A stretch of 64,000 nucleotides of DNA from NCBI RefSeq assembly GCF_000230975.2, contig NC_021172.1, forward strand, positions 3,410,001 through 3,474,000, in the 5' to 3' direction. The notes below the pieces were generated by a model, which searched no databases, had not been told where the DNA came from, and saw only the letters and a list, made by a program, of their open reading frames with translations. Below, in pieces: positions 19,255 through 28,011 of this stretch (its first letter is position 1; each line of letters begins with the position of its first letter). The translations under genes were made by a program, and so were the position numbers. The stretch comes from Hyphomicrobium denitrificans 1NES1 (GTDB taxonomy: Bacteria; Pseudomonadota; Alphaproteobacteria; Rhizobiales; Hyphomicrobiaceae).

Positions 19255-20190
19255 TTAATAAATGGCAGGGACGTACATGTCGTCCGGCACCGGTTCGCGG
19301 AGATAATCGGGATTGTGCACGCGATCGGGAAGGATGACAGGTGCGCGCGGAACTTCCTCGTACGGAATTTGCGTCAGCAGGTGGCTGATGCAGTTGAGCC
19401 GCGCCCGCTTCTTGTCGTCGGCGTGCACGATCCACCACGGCGCCTCGGGGATATGCGTGCGCTCGAGCATCGCTTCTTTGGCTTTGGTGTAGGCTTCCCA
19501 GCGTCGCCTGGATTCGAGATCCATCGGGGACAGCTTCCATTGCTTGATCGGATCGTGGATGCGCATCTGAAAGCGCAGGTGCTGTTCGTCGTCGGAGATC
19601 GAAAACCAATACTTGATGAGCGTGATGCCGGAACGCGCGAGCATCTTTTCGAACTCAGGCACGGTTCGGAAAAATTCCTCGACATCCGATTCCGAACAGA
19701 AGCCCATCACGCGCTCGACGCCGGCGCGGTTGTACCAGGAGCGGTCGAAGAGCACCATTTCGCCGCCCGTCGGCAGATGCGGAACATAGCGTTGAAAGTA
19801 CCATTGCGAGCGCTCGCGTTCGCTCGGTGCCGGCAGCGCTACCACGCGCACGACGCGCGGATTGAGCCGTTGTGTAATGCGTTTGATAACACCGCCTTTG
19901 CCCGCGGCGTCGCGGCCTTCGAAGAGGACGACGACTTTCAGTTTCTGGGTTACGACCCAGTCCTGCAACTTGATCAGCTCGCGCTGCAGACGGAACAACT
20001 CTTGGAAATAGAATTTCCGGTCGAGCAGGCCGTCATCGTCTGTCTGCTCCCTGCCGTCGATGAGCTGCTGCAGGCGATCGTCGTCCAGTTCCATCTCGAG
20101 TTCTTCATCGAAGCTGTCGGCAATTTCGGCTTCAATGCGAGCTGCCACGCCGTTGCGCTTATCCTGTTCGTCGATCATGTTTCGTCCCAT
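19255..20190 (-). CDS. ppk2: Polyphosphate kinase 2 (PPK2)
   Basis: A protein of about 311 residues of the PPK2 family, which moves phosphate between polyphosphate and nucleoside di- or monophosphates. The Walker A motif is FEGRDAAGKGGVIKRI and the Walker B/lid segment is FDRSWYNRAGVERVMGFC. The lone catalytic domain fits class I PPK2 with an acidic N-terminal extension. Starts at 20223, 20190 and 20178 are all in frame; 20190 is a compromise. It converges on the ammonium transporter gene with 49 bases between. Confidence 0.93.
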   Translation of the reverse strand: MGRNMIDEQDKRNGVAARIEAEIADSFDEELEMELDDDRLQQLIDGREQTDDDGLLDRKFYFQELFRLQRELIKLQDWVVTQKLKVVVLFEGRDAAGKGGVIKRITQRLNPRVVRVVALPAPSERERSQWYFQRYVPHLPTGGEMVLFDRSWYNRAGVERVMGFCSESDVEEFFRTVPEFEKMLARSGITLIKYWFSISDDEQHLRFQMRIHDPIKQWKLSPMDLESRRRWEAYTKAKEAMLERTHIPEAPWWIVHADDKKRARLNCISHLLTQIPYEEVPRAPVILPDRVHNPDYLREPVPDDMYVPAIY

Positions 20191-20288
20191 GGCGTCTCTT
20201 CGGCGGATGCCGCCAATAGACACGCGAGCCCCATGACAAGCTTATGACGACCTTGGCCATTGGCCCGCTTCTGATTTTTTAGCTCGTC

Positions 20289-21314
20289 TTAGACTGGCGA
20301 CGGGTTGCGTTCGCCGAAGCCGGACTGATGCCAATAGGGGTAGGGTTTTGTCGTTTTGCTGGCGGCGTCGAGCTTCGCGATTTGCTCCGGCGTCAGATGC
20401 CAGCCGATGGCGCCTAGATTATCCTTGAGCTGTTTTTCGTCACGCGTGCCGATGATGACGCTTGAGACCGTCGGGCGATGGAACAACCAGTTGAGTGCGA
20501 TCTGGGGCACGGATTTGCCGGTCTCTTTCGCGATATCATCGAGTGCATCGACGACGCGGAAAAGACGCTCGTTATCAACGGGTGGTCCTTTGTCGGCGGT
20601 CTTGTGAAGGCGGCTCGTTTCGGGCAGCGGCTGACCGCGGCGGATCTTACCGGTCAAACGCCCCCAGCCGAGGGGACTCCAGATCAGCGCGCCGACGCCT
20701 TGATCCAGTCCGAGCGGCATCAGTTCCCATTCATAGTCGCGGCCGATCAGCGAATAATATGTCTGGTTGGCGACATAGCGCGGATAGCCGTAGCGCTCTG
20801 CGACGGCGAGGGATTTCATCAGGTGCCAGCCGGAGAAGTTCGAAACGCCGACGTAGCGGATCTTTCCCGCACGCACCAACTGGTCCAGAGTGGAGAGCAC
20901 TTCCTCGGGCGGCGTCATGGCGTCGAAGCCGTGGAGCTGAAAAATGTCGATGTGATCCGTCTGCAAGCGCTTCAACGCGTCGTCGCATGATCTAAGGAGA
21001 TGGAATCGCGACGAGCCGACATCGTTGGGGTCGCTGCCGAAACGGAATGTTGCCTTCGTGGAGATCAGAGCCCTGTCGCGGCGGCCCTTCAACGCTTCGC
21101 CTAGAATTTCTTCAGAGGCGCCATTCGAATAGACATCGGCCGTGTCGAACATCGTGATGCCCGCGTCGAGACAGACGTCAACCATACGGCGTGCTGCCGC
21201 GATATCGGTTGATCCCCAGGCCCGGAAGAACTCGCTCGTACCTCCGAACGTTGCCGCACCGAGAGAAATAAGTGGAACATTCAATCCGGATGCGCCGAGC
21301 CGCCGATATTCCAT
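20289..21314 (-). CDS. Aldo/keto reductase
   Basis: A 341-residue (beta/alpha)8 NADPH-dependent oxidoreductase. The catalytic Asp-Tyr segment is FDTADVYSNGASEEILG near residue 56. The Lys is in ALISTKATF near residue 86, and the His in DIFQLHGFD near residue 128. SNFSGWHL and the late IIGTRDEKQLKDNL complete the pattern. The family reduces aldehydes or ketones; the substrate is unknown. The nearest relatives by pattern are the YajO/general stress AKRs. It is transcribed away from the secreted-protein gene at 21659, with 344 non-coding bases between. Confidence 0.92.
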   Translation of the reverse strand: MEYRRLGASGLNVPLISLGAATFGGTSEFFRAWGSTDIAAARRMVDVCLDAGITMFDTADVYSNGASEEILGEALKGRRDRALISTKATFRFGSDPNDVGSSRFHLLRSCDDALKRLQTDHIDIFQLHGFDAMTPPEEVLSTLDQLVRAGKIRYVGVSNFSGWHLMKSLAVAERYGYPRYVANQTYYSLIGRDYEWELMPLGLDQGVGALIWSPLGWGRLTGKIRRGQPLPETSRLHKTADKGPPVDNERLFRVVDALDDIAKETGKSVPQIALNWLFHRPTVSSVIIGTRDEKQLKDNLGAIGWHLTPEQIAKLDAASKTTKPYPYWHQSGFGERNPSPV

Positions 21315-21658
21315 TAAGGTTCCTCGAAAAACTGAAATGGCTGATTTCGCGGCACGCGAATGCGGAACATCGCCACACCATCTTTGATCAAATAGGCATG
21401 TGAATCAGAAACAAAAGCGATCACAGAATGGGCGATTCTGTTCGCAATCTTCACAATTTTTTCGCTTATTGGTAGCGATCGGATCATCTGTCTGCTGATT
21501 AATTTCCATTAAGCTGCGAAAAAACCGCGATAAATATCCTTACGCGTGCCAGTTGCACGCGCCGACGACGATATGTCGCGCGGCGAATCCTCTCTTGTTT
21601 CCTTCGCATTACACCGCTCGATGCGCGCCGTTTGTGAAGGCAAGTGAGGAGAGTAACC
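21315..21658. other. Intergenic region between two divergent genes
   Basis: No gene is seen in these 344 AT-richer bases. Two short perfect hairpins are present: CAGAAT/ATTCTG (21424-21440) and CGCGTGC/GCACGCG with a 5-base loop (21543-21561). It should hold the promoters of the aldo/keto reductase gene (minus) and of the secreted-protein gene (plus). I cannot name a -35/-10 pair. Confidence 0.4.
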
Positions 21659-22240
21659 ATGCGATTGAGCTTGTTCGCAATGGCGGCACTGCTGGCAATT
21701 GTTGTCGGTGTTCCGTCGGTCGAAGCTCATCCGTACAACGGCTACAAGAGTCATCGGATTGAGCGCACACATGCGAATTGGTCAGCGAAGAAACGGTATT
21801 CGAACCGTAGTTATTCGCAGCGGTGGGGCCACCGATACACAAGGAACGCATACCGCGGTTCGTACGGGAGGTACGCGCACCGCCGGCATTCCTACAGCAG
21901 ATATGCCTATCGGCAGCGGGCGACCCGTCATTATGCCCAGCGGCACACGTCTAGCGGCCGCCGCTATGCGGCGCTCGGTGGTCGTCCGCGCGCCTGGTGC
22001 GGTTGGTGGATGCGTACCCAGCTTGGCGGTGGCCCGGAATACAACCTGGCAGCCAATTGGCGGCACTACGGTCGGGCCAGCGGTCCGCAGGTGGGTGCTG
22101 TGGTCGTCTGGCCGCATCACGTCGGCATGATCACGGGGCGAGCCGCAAACGGCCGCTGGATCGTGAAGTCCGGCAATGACGGCAACGCGGTGCGCGAGCG
22201 GCCGATGTCGGTCGCAGGCGCCGTCTTCCGTATGGGATAA
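21659..22240 (+). CDS. Secreted Arg/Tyr/His-rich protein with CHAP-like C-terminal domain
   Basis: A 193-residue protein with a clear signal peptide (MRLSLFAMAALLAIVVG, cleaved near VEA-HP). The mature N-terminal half is rich in Arg, Tyr, His and Ser and looks disordered. The C-terminal part has RAWCGWWMRTQLGGG and later GAVVVWPHHVGMITG, which place a Cys and a His as in small CHAP/NlpC-type cysteine peptidases seen in Rhizobiales (TIGR02594-like). A cell wall or surface role is inferred. The ATG at 21659 has an AGGAG site; an earlier in-frame ATG at 21644 is less likely. Confidence 0.75.
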   Translation: MRLSLFAMAALLAIVVGVPSVEAHPYNGYKSHRIERTHANWSAKKRYSNRSYSQRWGHRYTRNAYRGSYGRYAHRRHSYSRYAYRQRATRHYAQRHTSSGRRYAALGGRPRAWCGWWMRTQLGGGPEYNLAANWRHYGRASGPQVGAVVVWPHHVGMITGRAANGRWIVKSGNDGNAVRERPMSVAGAVFRMG

Positions 22241-22569
22241 ACGACGACGCAAAACTCTTGGGCGGACCGCGCTGCCGAGTCCGCCCATACTCCAACGACA
22301 CTCTTAGCCTACTCAGCACCTTCTTCGATCGGCACTTGCCGTTCTCGAAGCCCATCCATGGGCTCGATGTGAGCCTATTAGTGGCGAAGAAGAGTGACCG
22401 GTAACCTTATCGAAACCCCCAGGCGTCAAGGTTACCGAGGCGGCCTTTGGCATCGATCCGAGACTGACCCCGGCGTGCATGTGCGTAGCGGAGGCAAAGT
22501 CTTGCGACGATCCAAAAATCGCTCGAACGCACGATTTCCGTGCTGCGTCAAAGAAGTACGTTCGCTGAG
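22241..22569. other. Hairpin-rich intergenic region upstream of ftsK
   Basis: These 329 bases carry no gene but four successive inverted repeats. The first is GGGCGGAC/GTCCGCCC (22260-22286). The second is CTTCGA/TCGAAG enclosing CGGC/GCCG (22323-22350). The third is GCCCAT/ATGGGC (22350-22363). The fourth is CGGTAACCTT/AAGGTTACCG (22399-22408 and 22438-22447). The first may end transcription of the gene before it, though no U tract follows. The remainder could be a structured ftsK leader or a small RNA; that is inference. Confidence 0.5.
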
Positions 22570-25248
22570 ATGTCGCTCGATACGAGAGGGATCGATCCTC
22601 GGAGACTGCTGCCGCAGTCGTTGGAGGACCGGCTTTTAGGCTGGCTGGGCCGCTTTGGCGGCGCCTTGCTGCTTGCGTCGACGCTTCTTGTCTGGGCGAG
22701 CCTTGCATCCTGGTCGGTGCTCGATCCGAGCCTCACCCATACGACAACCGTGCAAGCCCGGAACTTTGTCGGGCCCGTGGGCGCGATCATTTCCGACCTC
22801 TTGTTTCAGACGCTGGGGTTCGCGGCAGTGGTGGCGCTGATTGCGCCGTTCGTCTGGAGCATCGAATTGCTCCGTACCGAGCACGTCGTGAGCGGGCGCT
22901 CGAAGCTCGGCTTTTATCCAATTTCCATTCTGACCGTTGCCGGTTCCATCTCGGCGCTTCCTGTTTTCGAAGGCTGGCCGCTGCGACACGGTTACGGCGG
23001 GCTGCTCGGTGATTCTCTGCTGCATCTGGCAACCAAGGTCTTCAGCGTTCTCAATGATGAACGTGCGCCTGTTGCTGCGGGGCTCGTTCTTGCTGCGGCG
23101 GCAGTCCAGATGTCCGGCAAGGCAATCGGATTCGAAGCGGAAGCCATGGTTCGGGCGGCCTTCAAATCGTTTGGTGCCGCTTTCCGTCATGCCATGACGG
23201 AACCGCGCGGCGAGATCATCAGATCGGCGCCGGTACTTGCGGCGACGACTGCTACCGGCTTATGGGCACGACTTCGCGGATCCAAGGCCGACGATCAGCA
23301 CGCTTATACATCGCTCGAAGCCTTTGGCACGCTTCAACCAGCGGAACCGAGCCTTGTCCATGCTGCCGATGATTTCGGTCGCTCGCAATGCGAACCCCAC
23401 GATGGCGGTGCACGGCAGTTTGCTGCTCACACACTTGCGATGCCCATGGCGATGTCTGATCCGGAGCGCCTGGGTGCTGCGCTCGCTGCGCCGCGCGGTG
23501 TCGAGGAAGCTCCCGTCGATGACGCGGTCGATCCAATCTACGCCTTCGATGACAACATCGAAAATTCAAGCCGCGCGATTGCGGCGCGCTTTGCTCCGGC
23601 ATCGAGCAAGGTTCGAGTAGCACCGCATTCTCCGTCGCCGCAGCCGACCGGCGCTGCGACTCCTCCGCCTTCCGAGGCTGCTTCGGCGCCGAAGCTCACG
23701 GGCGGCCTGCTTGGTGGCCTGCGAAACCGCGTGGCTCCGCAGTGGAAGCGTCCGTCGCTCAACGTCTTCAAGCGACCGTCGGCTGCGAAGCCGAGTCCAG
23801 AGCTGTCGCAAACGGTCATGCGCGGCAATGCGCGGTTATTGGAGGACGTGCTCGCCGACTTCGGCGTCAAGGGCGAGGTCAAAGACATTCGGCCGGGCCC
23901 TGTCGTGACGCTTTATGAATTCGAACCATCGCGCGGTACGAAGTCGTCGCGAGTCATCGGTTTGGCGGAGGATATTGCGCGTTCGATGAGTCTCGCGAGC
24001 GTGCGCGCCGCCGTCGTTCCGGGGCGCAACGCCATCGGACTCGAATTGCCGAACGCGCGACGCGAAACCGTTTTGCTGCGCGAAATTCTTGAAGCCGATT
24101 CGTTCAAATCGGATTCTCTGACGCTACCGATCGGGCTTGGCAAATCGATTGGCGGCGAACCCGTTGTCGCCGATCTCGCGCGCATGCCGCATCTTCTCGT
24201 TGCCGGTACGACGGGCTCGGGCAAATCGGTCGGCATCAATGCGATGGTGCTGTCGCTGCTTTACCGGCATTCGCCCGACGACTGCCGTTTGCTGATGATC
24301 GATCCGAAGATGCTGGAGCTTTCGGTTTATAACGGTATCCCGCATCTCCTGACGCCCGTCATTACCGACCCACATAAGGCGGTCGCCGCGTTGAATTGGG
24401 CCGTGCGCGAAATGGAAGAGCGCTACAAGCAGATGGCGGCTCTCTCGGTTCGTAACATTGACGTGTTCAACAATCGCGTGCGCAACGCCAAGAAGCGCGG
24501 CGAAATTCTGTCGCGGCGCGTACAGACGGGTTTCGACAAATCTGGGCAAGCTCGTTTCGAGACGCAGAAAATGGATCTCGAACCGCTGCCGCGTATCGTT
24601 CTGATTGTCGACGAGTTCGCCGATCTGATGATCGTTGCGGGCAAAGAAGTCGAGGCGTCGGTTCAGCGTCTCGCACAGATGGCGCGCGCGGCGGGCATCC
24701 ATCTGATCATGGCAACGCAACGCCCATCCGTTGACATCATCACCGGCACCATCAAGGCCAATTTCCCGACGCGGGTTTCGTTCAAAGTCACGTCGAAAAT
24801 CGACAGCCGCACGATCTTGAACGAGCAGGGCGCTGAACAGCTTCTTGGCCAGGGCGACATGCTCTATTCGACGGGCGCGGGGCAATGCGTGCGCGTGCAC
24901 GGCGCCTACGTATCGGACGAGGAAGTCGTCGCGTTCGCCGACGTGTTGAGGCAAGAAGGCGCTCCAAAATATATCGAAGGCATCACGGACGTGCCTCCGC
25001 CATCAGAGCCCGCGCACGGCGGCTCGGGGACCGGGGAAGAAGATCTTTATGATCGCGCCGTGGCTATCGTCATGCGCGACGGCAAAGCCTCGACGAGCTA
25101 CATCCAGCGCCGTCTTTCGATCGGTTACAACCGCGCTGCGGATCTGATCGAGCGCATGGAGCGGGAGGGACTGATTTCCGCTGCGAACGGCGTCGGCAAA
25201 CGCGAAATTCTGATGCCACGCGGGAGTGGCGCAGATGCCGCTGCATAA
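22570..25248 (+). CDS. ftsK: DNA translocase FtsK
   Basis: An 892-residue division and chromosome-resolution motor. The N-terminal part has four hydrophobic segments (from about residue 25 to 185), then a Pro/Ala-rich linker. The motor domain carries VAGTTGSGKSVGINAM near residue 545 as Walker A and IVLIVDEFADLMIV as Walker B. The C-terminal gamma winged helix (YDRAVAIVMRDGKASTSYIQ) reads KOPS DNA sequences and activates XerCD. The ATG at 22570 is used; a GTG at 22540 is in frame. It is followed by lolA after 183 bases. Confidence 0.95.
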   Translation: MSLDTRGIDPRRLLPQSLEDRLLGWLGRFGGALLLASTLLVWASLASWSVLDPSLTHTTTVQARNFVGPVGAIISDLLFQTLGFAAVVALIAPFVWSIELLRTEHVVSGRSKLGFYPISILTVAGSISALPVFEGWPLRHGYGGLLGDSLLHLATKVFSVLNDERAPVAAGLVLAAAAVQMSGKAIGFEAEAMVRAAFKSFGAAFRHAMTEPRGEIIRSAPVLAATTATGLWARLRGSKADDQHAYTSLEAFGTLQPAEPSLVHAADDFGRSQCEPHDGGARQFAAHTLAMPMAMSDPERLGAALAAPRGVEEAPVDDAVDPIYAFDDNIENSSRAIAARFAPASSKVRVAPHSPSPQPTGAATPPPSEAASAPKLTGGLLGGLRNRVAPQWKRPSLNVFKRPSAAKPSPELSQTVMRGNARLLEDVLADFGVKGEVKDIRPGPVVTLYEFEPSRGTKSSRVIGLAEDIARSMSLASVRAAVVPGRNAIGLELPNARRETVLLREILEADSFKSDSLTLPIGLGKSIGGEPVVADLARMPHLLVAGTTGSGKSVGINAMVLSLLYRHSPDDCRLLMIDPKMLELSVYNGIPHLLTPVITDPHKAVAALNWAVREMEERYKQMAALSVRNIDVFNNRVRNAKKRGEILSRRVQTGFDKSGQARFETQKMDLEPLPRIVLIVDEFADLMIVAGKEVEASVQRLAQMARAAGIHLIMATQRPSVDIITGTIKANFPTRVSFKVTSKIDSRTILNEQGAEQLLGQGDMLYSTGAGQCVRVHGAYVSDEEVVAFADVLRQEGAPKYIEGITDVPPPSEPAHGGSGTGEEDLYDRAVAIVMRDGKASTSYIQRRLSIGYNRAADLIERMEREGLISAANGVGKREILMPRGSGADAAA

Positions 25249-25431
25249 CATCTGAGCATAACTCATTCTCCCCAGTGCTATCTCGGGCGCTTGCGATCCC
25301 CACGGCGTGCGCTTTACCCATAAGCTGGAGCGATTCGCCAAGTTCTGGACGCAATCTTTGTTGAAACGAGTAATCTGCGAATGGAGCCGTGGGGCTTCGG
25401 GGCCTTGGGGGGCCGCGCGATGGGGAGACAT

Positions 25432-26175
25432 ATGAGGGATTTCCAGCGCCTCTTGGCGGCTGCAGCAGCTTTCATGGTTGCGTTTGGAAGTCAGGCGTTC
25501 GGCCAGGATGCGGACGGTCCGACCGACATGATTGCAAATCCGATTGCCACGAAGAGTGACCCGTCTGTCAAAGGCTGGACTGGGCAAGTCGAGCCGGCGA
25601 AAAACGATGGCTCCGTCGTGCTGGATGCCGAGCAAACAAAGCTTGTGAAGCAGGTCAGCGACTATTTTGGAGCGGTCCAGGGTTTGAAGGGCGCGTTTGT
25701 CCAAATCGATCCCGACAACAAGCGCATGAAGGGCAAGTTTTTTGTCAAACGGCCCGGCCGTTTCCGTTTCGACTATGCGCTGCCTTCTAAGCAGATCATC
25801 GTTTCGGACGGTGAAAACCTCGCCATCCAAGATCTCGACTTGAACAATGAGGACCGTGTGTCGCTCGATCAGACGCCGTTCCGCATGTTGCTGCGCAAGG
25901 ACGTCGATCTCCTGCGGGACGCAAAGATCACGGAAGTCCAGCAGGCCGACGATCTGATCGTGCTGGGGCTTGAGGACAAGGATCCCGACGCGCCGGGGAA
26001 GATCAAGCTCTACCTGGCGACCAAGCCGAGCATGGAATTGAAAGAATGGGTGACCACCGACGCGCAGGGGCTGAACACGCGTGTCGAGCTCTCGGGACTT
26101 GAAAAAAGCGACGACCTAGATAGTAATTTGTTTAAAATTCAAGCACTTGGACCGCATCGTACGACGCCGAATTGA
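25432..26175 (+). CDS. lolA: LolA-like outer-membrane lipoprotein carrier protein
   Basis: A protein of about 247 residues with a signal peptide (MRDFQRLLAAAAAFMVAFG) and a periplasmic LolA fold. The family segments are visible: LKGAFVQIDPDNKRMKGKFF near residue 84, KRPGRFRFDYALPSKQIIVS, FRMLLRKDVDLL, and KEWVTTDAQGLNTRVEL. It would ferry lipoproteins from the inner membrane to the outer membrane receptor. The ATG at 25432 has GGGGAG six bases upstream; ATG codons at 25420 and 25381 are also in frame. In related genomes an xth gene often follows; here a structured non-coding stretch does. Confidence 0.88.
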   Translation: MRDFQRLLAAAAAFMVAFGSQAFGQDADGPTDMIANPIATKSDPSVKGWTGQVEPAKNDGSVVLDAEQTKLVKQVSDYFGAVQGLKGAFVQIDPDNKRMKGKFFVKRPGRFRFDYALPSKQIIVSDGENLAIQDLDLNNEDRVSLDQTPFRMLLRKDVDLLRDAKITEVQQADDLIVLGLEDKDPDAPGKIKLYLATKPSMELKEWVTTDAQGLNTRVELSGLEKSDDLDSNLFKIQALGPHRTTPN

Positions 26176-26328
26176 CGATTTCCGTGGTGAATCAGTGTGT
26201 TGCGTATTTGCCCCGAGGCAATGCGCAACCTGTGGATATTGTTAGCCGCCACTTCACATTTTCGTGAAGGGCTTGCGCGGCCTCTATTGAATTTTCAGGC
26301 TTTGCGCTTAACTTACAGACATGCAGGT

Positions 26329-26465
26329 GGCGTCACCCTGTATTCGGTAGTGCCCCCCGTCTAGCCGAAGACGCCGCCTCTGGTATCGGTTTCCCTCCCG
26401 GTACCGAGCGCGTAAAGCGCATCGCGCCCAGTCCCTCCCCCCGGGACTGGGCGCACTCTTTTCTG
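26329..26465 (+). ncRNA. Candidate structured RNA or 3' region downstream of lolA
   Basis: In the 329-base gap between lolA and the convergent gene at 26505, this stretch shows several hairpins in a row. GGCGTC/GACGCC (26329-26334 and 26370-26375) encloses TTCGG/CCGAA. TCGGT/ACCGA spans 26386-26407. GCGC/GCGC spans 26408-26420. A strong terminator hairpin ends the run. This could be a stand-alone small RNA on the plus strand or a structured lolA 3' end. It does not match the signatures of tmRNA, RNase P, 4.5S or 6S RNA that I can check by eye. No clear promoter is seen. Confidence 0.4.
26424..26460 (+). terminator. Strong Rho-independent terminator after lolA
   Basis: GCGCCCAGTCCC (26424-26435) and GGGACTGGGCGC (26443-26454) form a perfect 12-bp stem with a 7-base loop, followed by ACTCTTTTCT. 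It ends plus-strand transcription from lolA or from a small RNA. Confidence 0.85.
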
Positions 26466-26504
26466 GCCCATCCCATGGTCCGGGATTTTTGAGAGCGGGC
26501 GCAT

Positions 26505-27029
26505 TCATGGCACAGCGCGCGCGCCTCCGCTTTGCTTAAAAGCAAGTCGCGAATTTAATGCTTTCGTAGCGGTCACGGAGCCTGACAGCAATGAATCGAC
26601 GGCGAGCAAGTCGTCGGCTAGCGTGTGCAGGCGCTTCAGAATAAGCGACGAAAAGTGCGCCGCCATATCGACATCCTGCTGCATCAACTCGTGCATCCTC
26701 TCACGAGCGATTTTCAATGCTTTGACTTGATCTCGTGCAACGATTGTTGTCGGATGGATGACTTCGATCAGCATTGCGAGTTCTGCAACCAGCGATCCTT
26801 CGGGCAGAAATTCGTCGCGGGTTTTCTTCCGATCGACGGCGCGTCGAACGCAAGTTCCGGAGACGATCAGAATTGCAGCGTCGGCCGATTGACCCTCTGC
26901 TGCGATGACATCCCCGTTACGATAGACGATGCGTTCCGCATGGCGGGCGATTTCGCTGATCTGCAGCGGCTTGAGATCGCGAAAGAGCGGTAACGACAAA
27001 AACGGTCTGACGAGGGCGTCGATGGCCAT
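26505..27029 (-). CDS. Cyclic nucleotide-binding domain protein without DNA-binding domain
   Basis: A 174-residue protein with a CRP-type sensor fold: FLSLPLFRDLKPLQISEIA, then RNGDVIAAEGQSADAAILIV near residue 42, then LPEGSLVAELAML as the phosphate-binding cassette. The usual Arg of the cassette is not seen, so ligand binding is uncertain. After the long helix there is no helix-turn-helix, so it is unlikely to bind DNA itself. An ATG at 27044 is five codons earlier. It lies between lolA and an OmpR-type regulator gene; both it and the regulator gene are on the minus strand. A signalling role is inferred. Confidence 0.82.
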   Translation of the reverse strand: MAIDALVRPFLSLPLFRDLKPLQISEIARHAERIVYRNGDVIAAEGQSADAAILIVSGTCVRRAVDRKKTRDEFLPEGSLVAELAMLIEVIHPTTIVARDQVKALKIARERMHELMQQDVDMAAHFSSLILKRLHTLADDLLAVDSLLSGSVTATKALNSRLAFKQSGGARAVP

Positions 27030-27211
27030 CGGTCCAATTCGCAAGATAAACAGTTCATAACGGGACCGATATGCGACGCGCCCATGCCGCCGGTGCAGGC
27101 AGCAACACCTTCTAATACACGAGTCTCGCTATCACTGAACATCGATACGCAAGCCAACAGGCATGTGCCTGTGGATGGGTGGAACGATGCAACGGAGCGC
27201 TGTTTCTTGTT

Positions 27212-27898
27212 TTAAGGCGCCAGTTTGTAGCCGCCGCTTTCGGTGATCAAAAGCTCGGCGTTTGACGGGTCTTTTTCGATTTTCTGACGCAACCTGTAGA
27301 TGTGCGTTTCAAGCGTGTGAGTCGTAACGCCGGCGTTGTAGCCCCAGACTTCGTGAAGAAGCACATCGCGCGAAACGACCTTGTCGCCCGAGCGATAGAG
27401 GTATTTGAGAATCGATGTTTCTTTCTCGGTCAGACGAATCTTGCTTCCCGACTGGTCGATCAAAAGTTTGGATGCCGGCTTGAACGTGTACGGGCCGATC
27501 GCGAAGACGGCATCCTCGCTTTGCTCGTGCTGGCGGAGCTGCGCGCGAATTCGTGCCAGAAGCACTGCGAATTTGAATGGTTTCAAAACGTAGTCGTTGG
27601 CGCCCGCATCAAGCCCCAGGATCTGATCGGCATCTGATGTATTTCCGGTCAGCATCACGATGGGTGTCTTGTAGCCGGACTTGCGCAAGAGCTTCACGGC
27701 CTCGCGACCATCCATGTCGGGCAATCCCACATCGAAGACCACCAGATCGAAACGTCCGTTTCGTGCGGCCTCCATGCCCTTGCTCGCGGTGCCGGCTTCA
27801 TAGACCTCGAATTCGTCGTGCAGCACGAGCTGATCTTTTAAGGATGTACGCAAATCATCATCGTCATCGACGAGGAGGACCTTTCGGGCCGTGCTCAT
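27212..27898 (-). CDS. OmpR family response regulator, CenR-like
   Basis: A 228-residue two-component regulator. The receiver domain has VLLVDDDDDLRTSL with the acidic pocket near residues 11-15, phospho-acceptor Asp56 in VVFDVGLPDMDG, the TGN switch, and the Lys in DYVLKPF. The DNA-binding winged helix has LTEKETSILKYLYR and HEVWGYNAGVTTHTLETHI. The pattern resembles CenR of Caulobacter, an envelope regulator, but I cannot confirm orthology. The start is the ATG at 27898; the frame is open to 28072 without family sequence. No sensor kinase gene lies beside it. Confidence 0.88.
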   Translation of the reverse strand: MSTARKVLLVDDDDDLRTSLKDQLVLHDEFEVYEAGTASKGMEAARNGRFDLVVFDVGLPDMDGREAVKLLRKSGYKTPIVMLTGNTSDADQILGLDAGANDYVLKPFKFAVLLARIRAQLRQHEQSEDAVFAIGPYTFKPASKLLIDQSGSKIRLTEKETSILKYLYRSGDKVVSRDVLLHEVWGYNAGVTTHTLETHIYRLRQKIEKDPSNAELLITESGGYKLAP

Positions 27899-28011
27899 GG
27901 AGAATGGCTCCAGCATGATTGGACAGCATAAGAGGCGCAGAAGACTAGCATCGCGCGCTGGGGCAACATAGGCTTTGGTGGCAAACAGACAAGAGGAATG
28001 GGTGGTTCCCC

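Noticed and set aside
19213..20247. Plus-strand open frame of 344 codons
   Set aside because: Antisense to ppk2, with all PPK2 motifs intact on the minus strand.
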